Assembly (NCBI GenBank): GCA_021234535.1
Contig: CM037843.1
Coordinates: 9,484,979 to 9,548,978, forward strand
Source of the DNA: Stichopus chloronotus
Lineage: Eukaryota > Echinodermata > Holothuroidea > Aspidochirotida > Stichopodidae
Length of the DNA: 64,000 nucleotides
Direction: 5' to 3'
Part shown: positions 55,701 to 64,000 of the stretch, piece by piece
How the letters are laid out: each line of letters begins with the position of its first letter
Position numbering within the stretch: the stretch's first letter is position 1
Notes under the pieces: model-generated
The model's database searches: none
What the model was told of the DNA's origin: nothing
What the model saw: only the letters and a program-made list of their open reading frames with translations
Program-made: the position numbers and the translations under genes

Positions 55701-58700
55701 CAGCTATGGGGTATCAGCCACTCTAAAATATTTTGAGACTAACGGGTCTTCACTTTGGCAGACAAAATCGACAAGCGGACACAAACATTTATGAGAAGAC
55801 ATCAATTTTGTGAAAGACCATGAGAACTTTGCAACAATCCCATCATGATGTGACTGTTCTTCTAAAACATCCTACAGAGGGATCTCACAACATCCAAAGC
55901 CAGCGTTGGGTGCGGTCGGTTGTCAAACCGTCACCTGATCTGTGCTCTCCAGTGTTCTGGCAACCATCCTGTACACAATGCAGAAATAATGACTTAAGAA
56001 ATGCTCCATCAAAGAGACCATGACCGGACAACTAGCACCAGGAAAATTCTTGGCTGCCCAGACAACTATCCCCCACAAAACTCCCCTTCGGACAACCTCC
56101 ACTGGCCAATTCCTACCCGAACGACTCCCAGCCTGGCAAATTCCACCTAGGACAACTTCCCCTCCCCCCTCCCCAACAATTCCTTCAGGAAAAGGTTTAG
56201 AGTTAAGTTAGAGTTCAAGGAATTGTTAGGAGGAAATTGTCCAAAGGGAATTGTGCAGGAACCGAAAAGACCCCCCTCACCTCCTGAGGTTATACTACGT
56301 AATCAAGCAAAGAACGCATACAACATAATGTTAGAAAGACAGTTTGATCACGTTGAATGAACCATTCGAACTTACCTTCGGGTGACGGAGGACTGCAAAC
56401 AGATCCACAACTCTCATGGCAGCATTTCTCATCACCTGGGCATTCTTCGTCATGATCACATTGGTGTACTACCTCCACCTCACATAAAATTGAGGGTGAT
56501 ACTCTGGGCGGACACACACCTGACTTCTGAAAGTCATCTACGAGCAAAGACCAAGGTAAGGTACCATCAGAGACAGGATGAAGGGTAACAAGACATCCGA
56601 GGAGGAAGGGTAATCAGGTGGATGCATGACGTTATACCTGCAGCCCTAAAGGTGCAGCATTGTTAATAATGTCACCGGTATATAAAACATACCAGGCTAG
56701 GTTTCCACAAATTTACGAGGAACCAAGGAAGGGAAAATGACTTTGTCTTTGATTGTCAAAAAATGTCTTTGCAATCAATCTGACACCATTAGTTGCCAGG
56801 TACATTTAAAGATACAGAAATTAAAAGCTAGGTCACAAGAGTATCTTTAATACCATATTTTGCATAACCTTGTATGCAGTTCTTAGGGACATATCATGCT
56901 ATAAGATGGACTATGTTTAATATATCCTCCCCCTTTTTCTAGCCATTGTATTCACCTTATCTTAATGCTAGTAAATAACCACTAACGATAACCTTTAAAC
57001 ACCCTCAGAAGGTACTCTACCACAGAAAACAAACTAATGAAGTAACTAATTCACAGAGAAAGCAATACCCTGCTTCTCTTCATTCTTTGGTTTTGTTATG
57101 TTGTTGTTGTTGATAGAAACTTTGCCGTCTCTGTCTTCAACTCACGTTTCAGTCACACGTTTCCTTGCGGGGATAATCATCAAACAATATACAGATCAAA
57201 CGACTGTAAGTCTTCCCTTACTGAGGTATGGTCCTCAAACTCCCTGAAGAATTGCTAACTGCTGGAAACCAACAGCCAATTAAGAATCCCAAATTGACTG
57301 TAAGGTTTCACCTCTAGGTGAGGGGGTATGCCTGTTTTAGCCACACACTTTTGATAGCAACTGAATGAGAGAATATATGTATATTTTTATTCTGCTTCTG
57401 TTTTGTTGATGGAGTACATGTTTATTCCATGCATGATAACAACAAGTGAAATTACAACTGTATGGGGAAGGGGCAGTTCCCAGTAAAATTTCTCTTTAAT
57501 TGTCACATGCTCATAGCATCTTTGAAAGTGCCCTTGAAATCCAAACAGTAAATACTGTACAAATGATCCATCAATTAAACACTCATCAAGTATCATTTTA
57601 TCGATCACAGGCAAAAATGATCCCACTTTTTGGTGCATGGCTGAGAAAATCTTGGTTTACAAAGAAAGTTAAAGTTACATTATGCCTAACTAACTTGGAA
57701 CAATTTGTCCTTCGTAGGTGCTTCCAAAGCCAGAAGATTCGAAAAACAATGGAACTATACAGGGCAGACGCCGACATGAAAGAATTATACATCATGCGTA
57801 ATCAGACTCCTTTCGTCCTATGATTGATCACATTACACACACATACTTCAACTTTAATCTCATGTGTTAATATCATATTTGGAATTAACCATTCATACAC
57901 GATGTGGAATCTTGCTCTGATTCTGTGCTGCAAACTCATATTCAAAGCGTGCACATACAATGCTACTGTGGCTTCAATCCTTGACAAAAAAAGCAGGACA
58001 TTTGAACACAAATGTGGCAATATTGAGTAGATTCGTTCATCTTTCACATTCCCCTCCCCCCCTATCAATGTTGTCCAAACCCAAAAATCAACAAATTTCA
58101 ACGTTGCATGGGGGAGCAGGGGAAGGTGGTCCCTTTTCTTTTGGTCAAGGATTGTAGGTCCTGAATGCATCATGCAAATGCAGTCTTTTAAGCAGTAATA
58201 CAAGGCTACTAGACATAATACACTTGCTCATGAATACTTTGAAAATACAAGCAGCAATCACTCTCATTGCTGACTGTGACAAGTGATCACAGTGATAAAG
58301 CTGTGACGTAATGACGAAGGCAGAAACTGCAGTCTCTTCTCTTTTCTAGTGCAGTTCTGTGTATTTTGTTGTTGAAAATTATACAACAAGAGCATTTACT
58401 TAGCCACCATACTTGCAATCTAGCAGAAATGATCATATGGTTAATACAAAGCTGAACCATTTCAATTTTAAGAACATTGTTTTTTTTTTTCCTGCATTGA
58501 TAAAAACACTGCATTTCAATGAAACAAAGCAAGATTTTTTAGATAATGTGACCACATGACGTTTTCAATTTTGCCATTGTCAGATGCACTGAAGAGAACA
58601 TAATCTTTTGTTTCAAGATCACCGAACTTTGCAAATCAGTATCGTGAGCCCTCACGGTTTAGCATAATCACCTGACAAGTACACAGACATTATCCACGGC

Positions 58701-61700
58701 ATCTTTACGAAATCTTCAACTCCTATCAGCAGATAGTCCTCTTAAATGCCATTCATGTGACACAACATTCCTTCAACTTTCAAATTTGATGAACCTAAAC
58801 CAATAGAGAGATTTAAACCACACAAGAGGCTCTATTCAGTGAAAAAAAAAAAAAAAAAAAGGTGGAAGAGCAACAAATGTCCTCACCACAACCCGGTATG
58901 CTGGTGCAGTAAAATTCCCCCGCAGTTTCAGCACTGCATACGCTGCAAAAGATGAAACAAGAATCTACCATGAGAATCGTATCCACAAAGTTGATGTCTC
59001 TCGCGCGACACTTTCACAGATTTCTGCATGTAGTTAATATTTCTCATCAATTAAAAACATTGACAGAGATGGTATTATACATGTCTCTGGTGTTACAAGT
59101 ATTCCTGCTCTTACACTGCAGTCTATCACACCACTCATCAGTTATTTTCAAGCCCTCTGGTCAGTATGCTGAATGTCAACTAAGGTTGATAAAATACGCA
59201 GCAAGTCACAATCAGTGATCAGCAGGGTTGTCACCAGACCATTTTGAGAGCTGGGTAACTTGTGATCGCCGTCCTGGGGGAGGGGTCTAAGGGGTGGGAG
59301 CGTCCCCCTCCCTTCAACCCGCAAACTAAAATTTTTGATGGTTGGAGAGCGCTTAGATGCAAAATGGTGTACTCTAGAGAGCAAAATAGAGGCTGCAATT
59401 CTTGCAGTAATTTTCAATTTCCAGGTTGCAAAATTTGTAGACCCACTTAATATTCATGTAATAGTAATACTGAGTAACTTTCACTCAGAATTTTAAAGAA
59501 ATCTAACAATTTTATTCAGTTAGAATACAAAATTTGTGCCGGGTGGTGATGCTGAAATTGACGGCGAGCGCCAGGTGTAGATTTTGAGAGCTGGGTAGCA
59601 CCGCCCAGCGCCGCCCCATGTGGTGACAACCCTGGTGATCAGTAAACTGCTGGCTGGAGACACTGGTATCCATTGATCTATCCTGTAATGACTCTTTATA
59701 TGCATCCTTGAAACAACCACACTTTGACTGGAATTCTCCTTCAGATGAACCAGAAAATCAAATGCTTTGTGATTCCTTGCCAATATCTACCTTTTTTTAA
59801 AAAACAAACACTCACTTTAAACAAAAGCATCCAGTGAAGAATGGAGGTAGACCATATCAAAACAAAACCCAGAACACAAGAATGTAAACCACATATGAAA
59901 ATTGTGGTAATGATGGATGACATATATCTCTTAATCTCATAAGTGGAGAGGAAGTTCCTGACACCAAAGTGTGGTTAAAGTCTGCAAAGGCAACCTGGAA
60001 ATGACAGAGATCATCCACTCATCAACTGCTACCAAGTGTGACAGTTTGAAGTGCTAGTTACATTCAGTCGCTGAAATAGCATCCTTAATGTTTTCATACT
60101 TTAACCTCTGGTGACCTCAAATGACCTCTAAAACCTCCATGGAAGGCGATAGAGATCACTTATACACAATGGACTATTAACACACCACCTTTAAAGTTCT
60201 AGCATCTTTCCCTCTTTGAGACACTGTGTTTACATGGTTTTCAAACTATGTCTTCTTTTGACCTCACATGAACTTTGACCCCCTAAAAATGAGAGACATT
60301 ATCTACTTACTAAGTGCTATTAATGATAACAGTTTGAAGTTCCAGTAACATTTGGTTGCTGAGATATCTCCCTTGAAAGGTTTTCATACTTTAAGCTCTA
60401 GTGAGCTCAAATGACCTTTGACCTCCATTAAGAACAATAGGGATCATCTACTCACAATGGACTACCAACACACATCTCTGAAGTTCAAGCACCTTTCTCT
60501 TCTAGAGATTCTGTATTTATATGGTTTTCAAACTGTCCTCTATTGACCTCACATGACCTTTGAACTAAGTACAAAATGCCACACATTATCTACTTAATAC
60601 TAAGTGCTACCAGTGATAAGAGTTTGAAGTTCAAGAGACATTTGGTTGCTGAGGTATCTCCCTTAACATTTTTTCATACTTTATGCTCTGGTGACCTTAA
60701 ATGACCTTAAAACAATAGGGATTGTATACTCACAATGGAGTACCAACACATCAACTCTGAAGTTCCAGCACCTTTCCTTTCTTGAGATATCGTGTTTACA
60801 AGCCAGGGCGTCACATATGCACACACACACACACATGCCATCCAGATAGCATAGATTTCTTGCCTTCCTTTTGGCAAGGAATCAAAAAGTCAGTCAAATG
60901 ATAGGCAAGTATGATTCGTGCAAACATTCCTCTATGCTCTTTGATTATTTAAATGTAGTAACTGAAACGTAAAGTTGTTCACAATTTATTGTGAGAGTTC
61001 AAGGTCTCAACACCTGCTGATACAGCTGGCAAAAACATTACACTTCAAATATTATGTAGTGAAATGAATCTTGGAGAATTTATAACATCTACAATAAGTT
61101 CAGTATTTTGTATAAATTCATTTATGTACTAAAGAGGATAAATAAAATGATATGATATGACAGATGACACTGAAGCCTCAAGTGGACTAAAGTTTGAGTG
61201 CAGCTTGTCGATCGACATTCCACTTTTGGCAGGTAGGAAATGGGTGGGTGGGGGGGGGTTGGGGATGTCTGGTTTCCATCCCTTCAACATACCATTCTGT
61301 GCAGTTCTGTCTTCTGCTGTACAGGGGTGGATACTCCACCTCATTTTCTACGCATGGATGATTTACTGTAATGCCTGGTAAAAACAAGCCACAGAAGACA
61401 AAGCAATAATAAGAACATTATCTAAAAGGAACAAAGCTAGTCACATTGGGACAAGTAAATCAACTTAGGAAGTGAACAATCTGTAAATAGACTGTCTGCA
61501 TGCAACAGCTGAAACCAACTCTGGTAATAAAAAATACATATCAAAAGATTAAAACTAGCTGTGGGAAAGTGTTTAGACTGCACTATTCAACAATATGTTT
61601 CGTTTAACAACTAAACTCCTGTTTAATTCATTTTTTCACTGGCCTAAAGGTAACTCTTCAAGCCTGAACTTTGAAAGTTCTTGCCATGACTTAGTATTTC

Positions 61701-64000
61701 CTCTGCAGGAAATTTGTCAACGAAAACTTGCAGTGAAGTACTGCCGACCCTTTCTGCACACAGGGATCACTTTGTTCTGGACTGCCAAAGTTGTGGCAAA
61801 ATAACCTTTTTCTCAATGGTTGGCCAACTTTGTGATACTCAACCACAATCCTCTGCACTGATGTCTAAATTTCTTGTGGTGCACCTACACATCTGTCATC
61901 AGGAGTAAACATGCATCATGACTGACATATCCTATCAGGTAAATTGTTACCGTTAGGGCAGATTGAATGTGTTCGCTGCCTTAAGGAGGCTCATTGAGTT
62001 GTTCCATGAAACTCACCTAAATAGTCCCAAGCCTGTCAGGTTTTCTTCACATACTAAGTGGTCAAACCAACAGGATCCCCATGTGTTGCATACAAAGGAG
62101 CATTAACAAGTATACTAATGATTCAGTTTGCGTTTGAAAATTCGTGACCAGAAACATTTCATGTTAGTACTAGTTCATATGCGCAGAGCCAGTACAAGTC
62201 AGAAACTGAAATATTTTCACAGATTTTTGGACTATAACTATTGGACATGAAACTTGATTAATTATGCTTATTATAAACATTGTCATGTGTTGGTACCCTC
62301 TTAAACCTCTTTAACTTTATGATGTCAACTCACTGACCCCCTTTAATGCTTGGAGATGAGTCACTGATGCTGCTACAATATACAGAATTGAAAAGGTACA
62401 TTTAGCCAAAGTTCCCAGAAACCCTAAATTGTGAGGTTGTGTTGTACATATTGCATTGTGTTACAAAACTCCCCATTTTATGGCTAAATCAAGCTTTTCA
62501 ATTTTAGTCTTGTCTTTGTCTTCTATTCTGATATTTTCATGATTTAGCAAGTGTCGCAAACAAACAGCTCGTCAGTAGCACAATATTGAACGATTGCACA
62601 CACTGAGGGGCAGTCTTCACACCAGTCTCTGCCTACCATGTGTTTTGACATTTGAACTTTAAATGCCAAGGCTGTCTAATCCTAGCTATATCATACACCC
62701 TGTTCCAAAGTCTAAACACATCTCCACCAAAGATAAAGCTTCCCTGGAAGGAAGTACATAGCTTGATCAGTTGTCCTCACACATCTGAACCAGAGTGAGA
62801 GCTCTTTGAGTACCACAACAAGCAAAAATCGGAGACTTCTGCTTCCCCTCTTTATGAGGTCACGGTCACATCACTGTGTGAAAGGCAAACAGCTTGCTCT
62901 GAGCTCAAGAGAAAAAATGCAAGTGCTCGCATGTGAGGTACAGCTTACGATATTTGAACAAGATCAATAGCCAGGTCAGATATGTAGGGGTGGCTAAAAC
63001 AGAAATAAGGAATGGAACTGATGGCACATATAACATAATGTTTATAACTTGTTCAGTCTAAGGTGGGGGGTAACAAGTTCTAGAGGGGCAGAACCTTCTT
63101 TCCCCCCCTCCCTCTAGACTTTGTGCCTGATATGAAAAGAGAAATCGAAACCAGTATCAAATGAAACAGCTGACTTCACTACCTGTGGGGTAATTGGGGC
63201 AAATCATAATAAAATAGACAAATCTGTTTGATAGCTAATACCATGGACAAGCTTTCTGTTGTTCTGATGTTTTGTGGTAATGCCCCCATTCCAGTTCTTC
63301 CTTATTTCCTCCTTGCACAAAATAAAGACACTTAAACATCTGAGATTAATGGTGACTACCTGCTACCTGTACTGACATAGCAATACCAAAATACAAAATT
63401 AAAAGGTAGAATAATAAAAAGTCAGTCGTTCCCAGACATAATTGGTTTTAAAGACAAAAACTCATCACCCCAGACAGTTTCAGTTCTCCCAACCACCTAC
63501 CTCTAGTCCCTCCCTCAGCCTGTCTTAAATTCCTTCACATGTGTAATCAAAACAATGGATCCCTGTGTACGCTGTGTAATACGAGCTGCTCTGCATCTTT
63601 CGAATTTGCTGTCAATCTTAGAGTACTGTAACTTAGAACCAGTTGGGAATTTTGCTTTCCAGGAGGTAAAAATATAGCTTAGGGTGATGCAATACAGCCT
63701 TTAAGTCAAGTAGCTGGGGGTATTTACAATGCATCAACATGGCATAAAGAGAAACTAGCCTAAATCATTGTCAAACCATTCACACTGTATCCATAAACAT
63801 CTACAAAGCTTCATCTCCTCAAAATATTATGCATAAGATTATTAACAGGAGATGTATCATTTTAATATTTGAAATTTAGGGTTAACAAATTATTTTTGGG
63901 CAACAATAACAAATTTCTATCTGTGAGAAATTTATTTCTTGAAAAGAAGGAAATCATCTTTCCTTACTTGGAATAACTTACCATTCTGTGTCCACAAATA
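43612..64000 (-). CDS. SEA-domain transmembrane mucin-like protein with WAP, LU and VWC/pacifastin-like modules (5' end outside window)
   Basis: Exons on the minus strand, in transcript order: 61374-61293, 58942-58887, 56519-56376, 55368-55216, 53351-53115, 52464-52378, 52172-52083, 51878-51789, 51572-51483, 51203-51096, 50113-50062, 49427-49372, (48826-48811 uncertain), 48152-48078, 47828-47762, 47156-47070, 46175-45978, 44607-44569, 43701-43612. With the uncertain microexon these 1817 bases plus one incoming base make 605 codons and a stop. Order of domains: VWC/pacifastin-like, WAP, Ly6/uPAR, Thr/Ser-rich stalk (~155 residues), VWC/pacifastin-like, SEA with GSIVV, a ~21-residue helix starting ILIIVIVILVAV, a basic SLRRRGKYG segment and the end FENPVYG. 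The extracellular part should be O-glycosylated and may self-cleave in the SEA domain. Function unknown; a surface protein with protease-inhibitor-type modules is plausible. Confidence 0.8.
44569..44607 (-). CDS. Membrane protein, juxtamembrane cytoplasmic exon (39 nt)
   Basis: The acceptor is ATTTCCAG and the donor GAT|GTAAGC. It encodes VRSLRRRGKYGID, a basic stop-transfer segment that directly follows the transmembrane helix. 13 codons, phase 0-0. Confidence 0.85.
45978..46175 (-). CDS. Membrane protein, transmembrane exon
   Basis: The acceptor is CCTCTGTAG and the donor GCC|GTGAGT. It encodes the end of the SEA domain (VESGSFSFEFQGRTYTALES), a linker (SPVTNIPGTDGSSR) and the membrane helix (ILIIVIVILVAVICVIVLVL). 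66 codons, phase 0-0. Confidence 0.9.
47070..47156 (-). CDS. Membrane protein, SEA exon 3 with GSIVV motif
   Basis: The acceptor is CACCATTCAG and the donor CAG|GTTGGT. It encodes LSAGSIVVTQNVTDGRAT then APEIADIIKMQ. GSIVV corresponds to the G-SVVV self-cleavage turn of SEA domains in membrane mucins. 29 codons, phase 0-0. Confidence 0.85.
47762..47828 (-). CDS. Membrane protein, SEA exon 2
   Basis: The acceptor is CCTCCCTAG and the donor GAG|GTGAGT. It encodes ALIAALISQSDLLDVSVFVN, typical of the SEA helix and strand before the cleavage turn. 67 nt, enters in phase 2 and ends in phase 0. Confidence 0.85.
48078..48152 (-). CDS. Membrane protein, SEA exon 1
   Basis: The acceptor is TTTTAAACCAG and the donor AAG|GTGAGC. 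It encodes NIQEVKYKVTGSYQDV then GQEDEFS, the first strand and helix of the SEA domain. It needs two bases from the preceding exon, which the exon at 49372-49427 alone does not supply. Confidence 0.82.
48811..48826 (-). CDS. Uncertain 16-nt microexon before the SEA domain
   Basis: A consensus GTAAGT donor (plus strand ACTTAC, 48805-48810) follows the minus-strand bases TTTGGGAACCAACAGT. Reading these 16 bases gives VWEPTV, continuing into NIQEVKYKV, and closes the frame (phase 1 in, phase 2 out). However, the bases before it are CTGTATG, with no AG; the only nearby AG would leave a one-base exon. A non-canonical acceptor, an allele or assembly difference, or a missed exon are the alternatives. 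Confidence 0.35.
49372..49427 (-). CDS. Membrane protein, second VWC/pacifastin-like module, exon 2
   Basis: The acceptor is CTTTTTCAG and the donor ATG|GTGAGT. It encodes CSCQNNLLVCRFDDNCNND: the C-x-C, C and C positions of a small six-Cys module. It is 56 nt, phase 2 in and 1 out, the same as the exon at 58887-58942. Confidence 0.8.
50062..50113 (-). CDS. Membrane protein, second VWC/pacifastin-like module, exon 1
   Basis: The acceptor is CTCTTCAG and the donor CTG|GTAGGT. It encodes KRCSSDEIEVFSDCTT, with the first two Cys and the start of the third. 52 nt, phase 1 in and 2 out. Confidence 0.78.
50861..51000. repeat. Intron segment duplicated at 63811-63960
   Basis: TTTCATCTCCTCAAAATG...GCATAAGAT, TGAATATTTAAAAATTTAGG and AACAAATTATT...AAATTTCTACCTGT match the same words in the same order near the right edge. 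I estimate about 75 percent identity over roughly 140 bp. Confidence 0.7.
51096..51203 (-). CDS. Membrane protein, mucin-like stalk exon 5
   Basis: The acceptor is CTCTACCAG and the donor CTG|GTAATG. It encodes TGTTNQRGTTATAAVP and MAPPPTTQTQSAAPETT, a Thr/Pro/Ala-rich stretch fit for O-glycosylation. 108 nt, phase 1-1. It is more diverged from stalk exons 1-4. Confidence 0.82.
51483..51572 (-). CDS. Membrane protein, mucin-like stalk exon 4
   Basis: The acceptor is CCGTTTACAG and the donor CAA|GTAAAA. It encodes PSTTTVPITTSAAKYTSS. 90 nt, phase 1-1. Part of the tandemly duplicated exon set. Confidence 0.85.
51789..51878 (-). CDS. Membrane protein, mucin-like stalk exon 3
   Basis: The acceptor is CCATTTACAG and the donor CAG|GTACAT. 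It encodes PTTRTIPVTTSTAKQTTSTG. 90 nt, phase 1-1, clearly homologous to the exons on both sides. Confidence 0.87.
52083..52172 (-). CDS. Membrane protein, mucin-like stalk exon 2
   Basis: The acceptor is CCATTTACAG and the donor CAG|GTAAAC. It encodes STTTTTPITTPVAKQTTTIG. 90 nt, phase 1-1. Confidence 0.87.
52378..52464 (-). CDS. Membrane protein, mucin-like stalk exon 1
   Basis: The acceptor is CATTCACAG and the donor CAG|GTAAGT. It encodes PTTTMPSTTTASIRTTPTGT. 87 nt, phase 1-1. It follows the LU domain in the transcript. Confidence 0.86.
52495..52690. repeat. Short degenerate repeats of a CAGAATGAACACTGTCA word
   Basis: GAATGAACACTGTCA and CAGAATGAACACTGACA variants occur about six times in this intron. 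Related words (CAGAATGAACACATACTG, CAGAATGACCACTGACAG) also follow the stalk exons further left, so the repeat probably grew from intron sequence of the duplicated unit. Confidence 0.6.
53115..53351 (-). CDS. Membrane protein, LU (Ly6/uPAR) domain exon 2
   Basis: The acceptor is GTTCTTTGCAG and the donor ACA|GTAAGT. It encodes VTLYRRGCGLVSDQNSTGC, several further Cys, and STSTCVCEGNECN. RGC in the middle and the closing C-x-C...CN signature are the hallmarks of three-finger LU domains. 237 nt, phase 1-1. Confidence 0.87.
55216..55368 (-). CDS. Membrane protein, LU (Ly6/uPAR) domain exon 1
   Basis: The acceptor is TGTTTTCAG and the donor GTT|GTAAGT. It encodes FECFSCSSFVSP (first finger, the usual C-x-x-C), then EDTCSDVTL and ERCLAGVPCISVTAKATFS. 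153 nt, phase 1-1. Confidence 0.87.
56376..56519 (-). CDS. Membrane protein, WAP four-disulfide core exon
   Basis: The acceptor AGAAGTCAG and the donor AAG|GTAAGT set phase 1-1. It encodes GVCPPRVSPSILCEVEV, then HQCDHDEECPGDEKCCHESC and GSVCSPP: eight Cys in WAP order, with the family DxxCPGxxKCC signature. An alternative AG six bases upstream would shift the frame and is rejected. WAP domains often inhibit serine proteases; the inhibitory loop cannot be judged here. Confidence 0.9.
57975..58154. mobile_element. MITE-like element, diverged relative of copies A-C (180 bp)
   Basis: The left end CAATCCTTGACAAAAAAAGC and the right end TTTTCTTTTGGTCAAGGATTG are inverted. The interior has CCCCCTATCAATGTTG and CAACGTTGCATGGGGGAG in the same places as the C-rich and G-rich parts of copies A-C. 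It may be a subfamily. Confidence 0.6.
58840..58861. repeat. Poly(A) run
   Basis: About 19-20 A interrupt the intron just left of the exon at 58887. No element could be attached to it. Confidence 0.7.
58887..58942 (-). CDS. Membrane protein, first VWC/pacifastin-like module, exon 2
   Basis: The acceptor is ATCTTTTGCAG and the donor GTG|GTGAGG. It encodes CVCSAETAGEFYCTSIPGC. With the previous exon the pattern is C-C-x2-C-x-C-x9-C-T-x3-C, close to the pacifastin and VWC consensus. 56 nt, phase 2 in and 1 out. Confidence 0.82.
59215..59222. repeat. Target-site duplication, left (GTGATCAG)
   Basis: Eight bases identical to 59635-59642 on the other side of the hAT-type MITE. Confidence 0.92.
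59223..59634. mobile_element. hAT-type MITE (412 bp) with 8-bp target duplication
   Basis: The ends CAGGGTTGTCACCA (59223-59236) and TGGTGACAACCCTG (59621-59634) are exact inverted repeats. GTGATCAG flanks both sides (59215-59222 and 59635-59642), an 8-bp target-site duplication as made by hAT transposases. A subterminal ATTTTGAGAGCTGGGTA word occurs near both ends. There is no transposase frame, so it is non-autonomous. It sits in an intron of the membrane protein gene. Confidence 0.93.
59635..59642. repeat. Target-site duplication, right (GTGATCAG)
   Basis: Eight bases identical to 59215-59222. Confidence 0.92.
60085..60810 (-). repeat. Inverted ~290 bp dimer copies of the AGGTCA-bearing repeat
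   Basis: CTCTGGTGACCTCAAATGACC-like words recur near 60105, 60395 and 60687, about 290 bp apart, with TGAGATATCTCCCTT and CACAATGGACTA(C/T) landmarks in each unit. On the minus strand the words match 10.8-11.3 kb. TGACCTTTGACCT, the inverse of AGGTCAAAGGTCA, is perfect at 60412-60424. A CA microsatellite closes the block (60816-60834). Confidence 0.8.
61293..61374 (-). CDS. Membrane protein, first VWC/pacifastin-like module, exon 1
   Basis: The acceptor is TTTTTACCAG and the donor ATG|GTATGT. It encodes ITVNHPCVENEVEYPP then YSRRQNCTE, with the first two Cys of the module and the start of the third. 82 nt, phase 1 in and 2 out. This is the most upstream exon that can be joined with confidence. 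Confidence 0.72.
62145..62300. repeat. Dispersed repeat copy (pair with 21490-21650)
   Basis: See the entry at 21490 for the shared words. The two copies are in introns of different genes. Confidence 0.5.
63811..63960. repeat. Intron segment duplicated at 50861-51000
   Basis: It ends about 20 bp before a candidate partial exon at the window edge. The other copy lies about 95 bp before stalk exon 5. Confidence 0.7.
63982..64000 (-). CDS. Possible partial exon of the membrane protein at the window edge
   Basis: On the minus strand ACACAGAATG is followed by a consensus GTAAGT donor (plus strand AACTTAC). In phase 1 the visible part reads YLWTQN and would join in frame to ITVNHPC of the exon at 61374. 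The acceptor is outside the window, so this cannot be proved. Confidence 0.35.

Noticed and set aside
57387..58203. Several 65-133 codon frames on both strands
   Set aside because: They have no family resemblance and part overlaps the diverged MITE at 57975; the reading frame of the membrane gene passes from 58887 to 56519 without needing an exon here.
61187..61287. Reading through the donor at 61292 to obtain PTCQKWNV as the second half of the first Cys module
   Set aside because: The Cys spacing fails and a stop follows; the exon at 58887-58942 gives a proper module with matching phase and length.
62013..62060. Possible minus-strand exon with acceptor CACTTAG and donor GTGAGT, reading CEENLTGLGLF
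   Set aside because: Its phases (1 in, 2 out) do not fit the exon at 61374, and it lacks a second Cys expected for the module; kept only as a hint.
1..64000. Bacterial-type features (operons, CRISPR, Shine-Dalgarno sites), tRNA and rRNA genes
   Set aside because: Looked for and not seen; the window is intron-containing nuclear DNA of an animal.

Overview
The window is animal nuclear DNA: AT-rich, intron-rich and full of repeats. It holds two protein-coding genes arranged tail to tail. The repeat content (CR1/L2-type LINEs with short-repeat 3' tails, a probable DIRS-like remnant, hAT and other MITEs, ~135 and ~145 bp tandem repeats) and the protein families suggest an invertebrate deuterostome. 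An echinoderm is my best guess, but nothing in the sequence proves it.

Gene 1 (+ strand, 4450-35504) is an ortholog of BROX, the farnesylated BRO1-domain partner of ESCRT-III. Eleven coding exons join in frame into 454 codons plus stop, from a start resembling the vertebrate BROX N-terminus to a CVIS CAAX box. Introns 1 (10.1 kb) and 5 (9.3 kb) are very long. They hold two tandem-repeat families, a truncated LINE, a probable DIRS-like remnant and other repeats.

The space between the two stop codons (35505-43611) has the BROX 3' UTR candidates with three poly(A) signals, two almost identical 200 bp MITEs and another 238 bp inverted-repeat element.

Gene 2 (- strand, 43612 to beyond the right edge) is a multi-exon single-pass membrane protein. 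Read 5'->3' on the minus strand it encodes: a small VWC/pacifastin-like Cys module (two exons), a WAP four-disulfide core, a Ly6/uPAR (LU) domain (two exons), a Thr/Ser-rich mucin-like stalk (five exons, four from tandem duplication of a ~300 bp exon-intron unit), a second VWC/pacifastin-like module with the same exon plan, a SEA domain with a GSIVV self-cleavage motif, a transmembrane helix, and a short basic tail ending in FENPVYG. I know no named family with this domain order. The N-terminus and signal peptide are outside the window. One junction, just before the SEA domain, can only be closed in frame by a 16-nt microexon that lacks an AG acceptor.

The far left (1-4285) is mostly non-coding and contains a 5'-truncated CR1/jockey-like LINE ending 164 bp before the BROX start codon. 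Coordinates of exons come from manual reading of splice sites, frame closure and remembered family sequences; no search was run.
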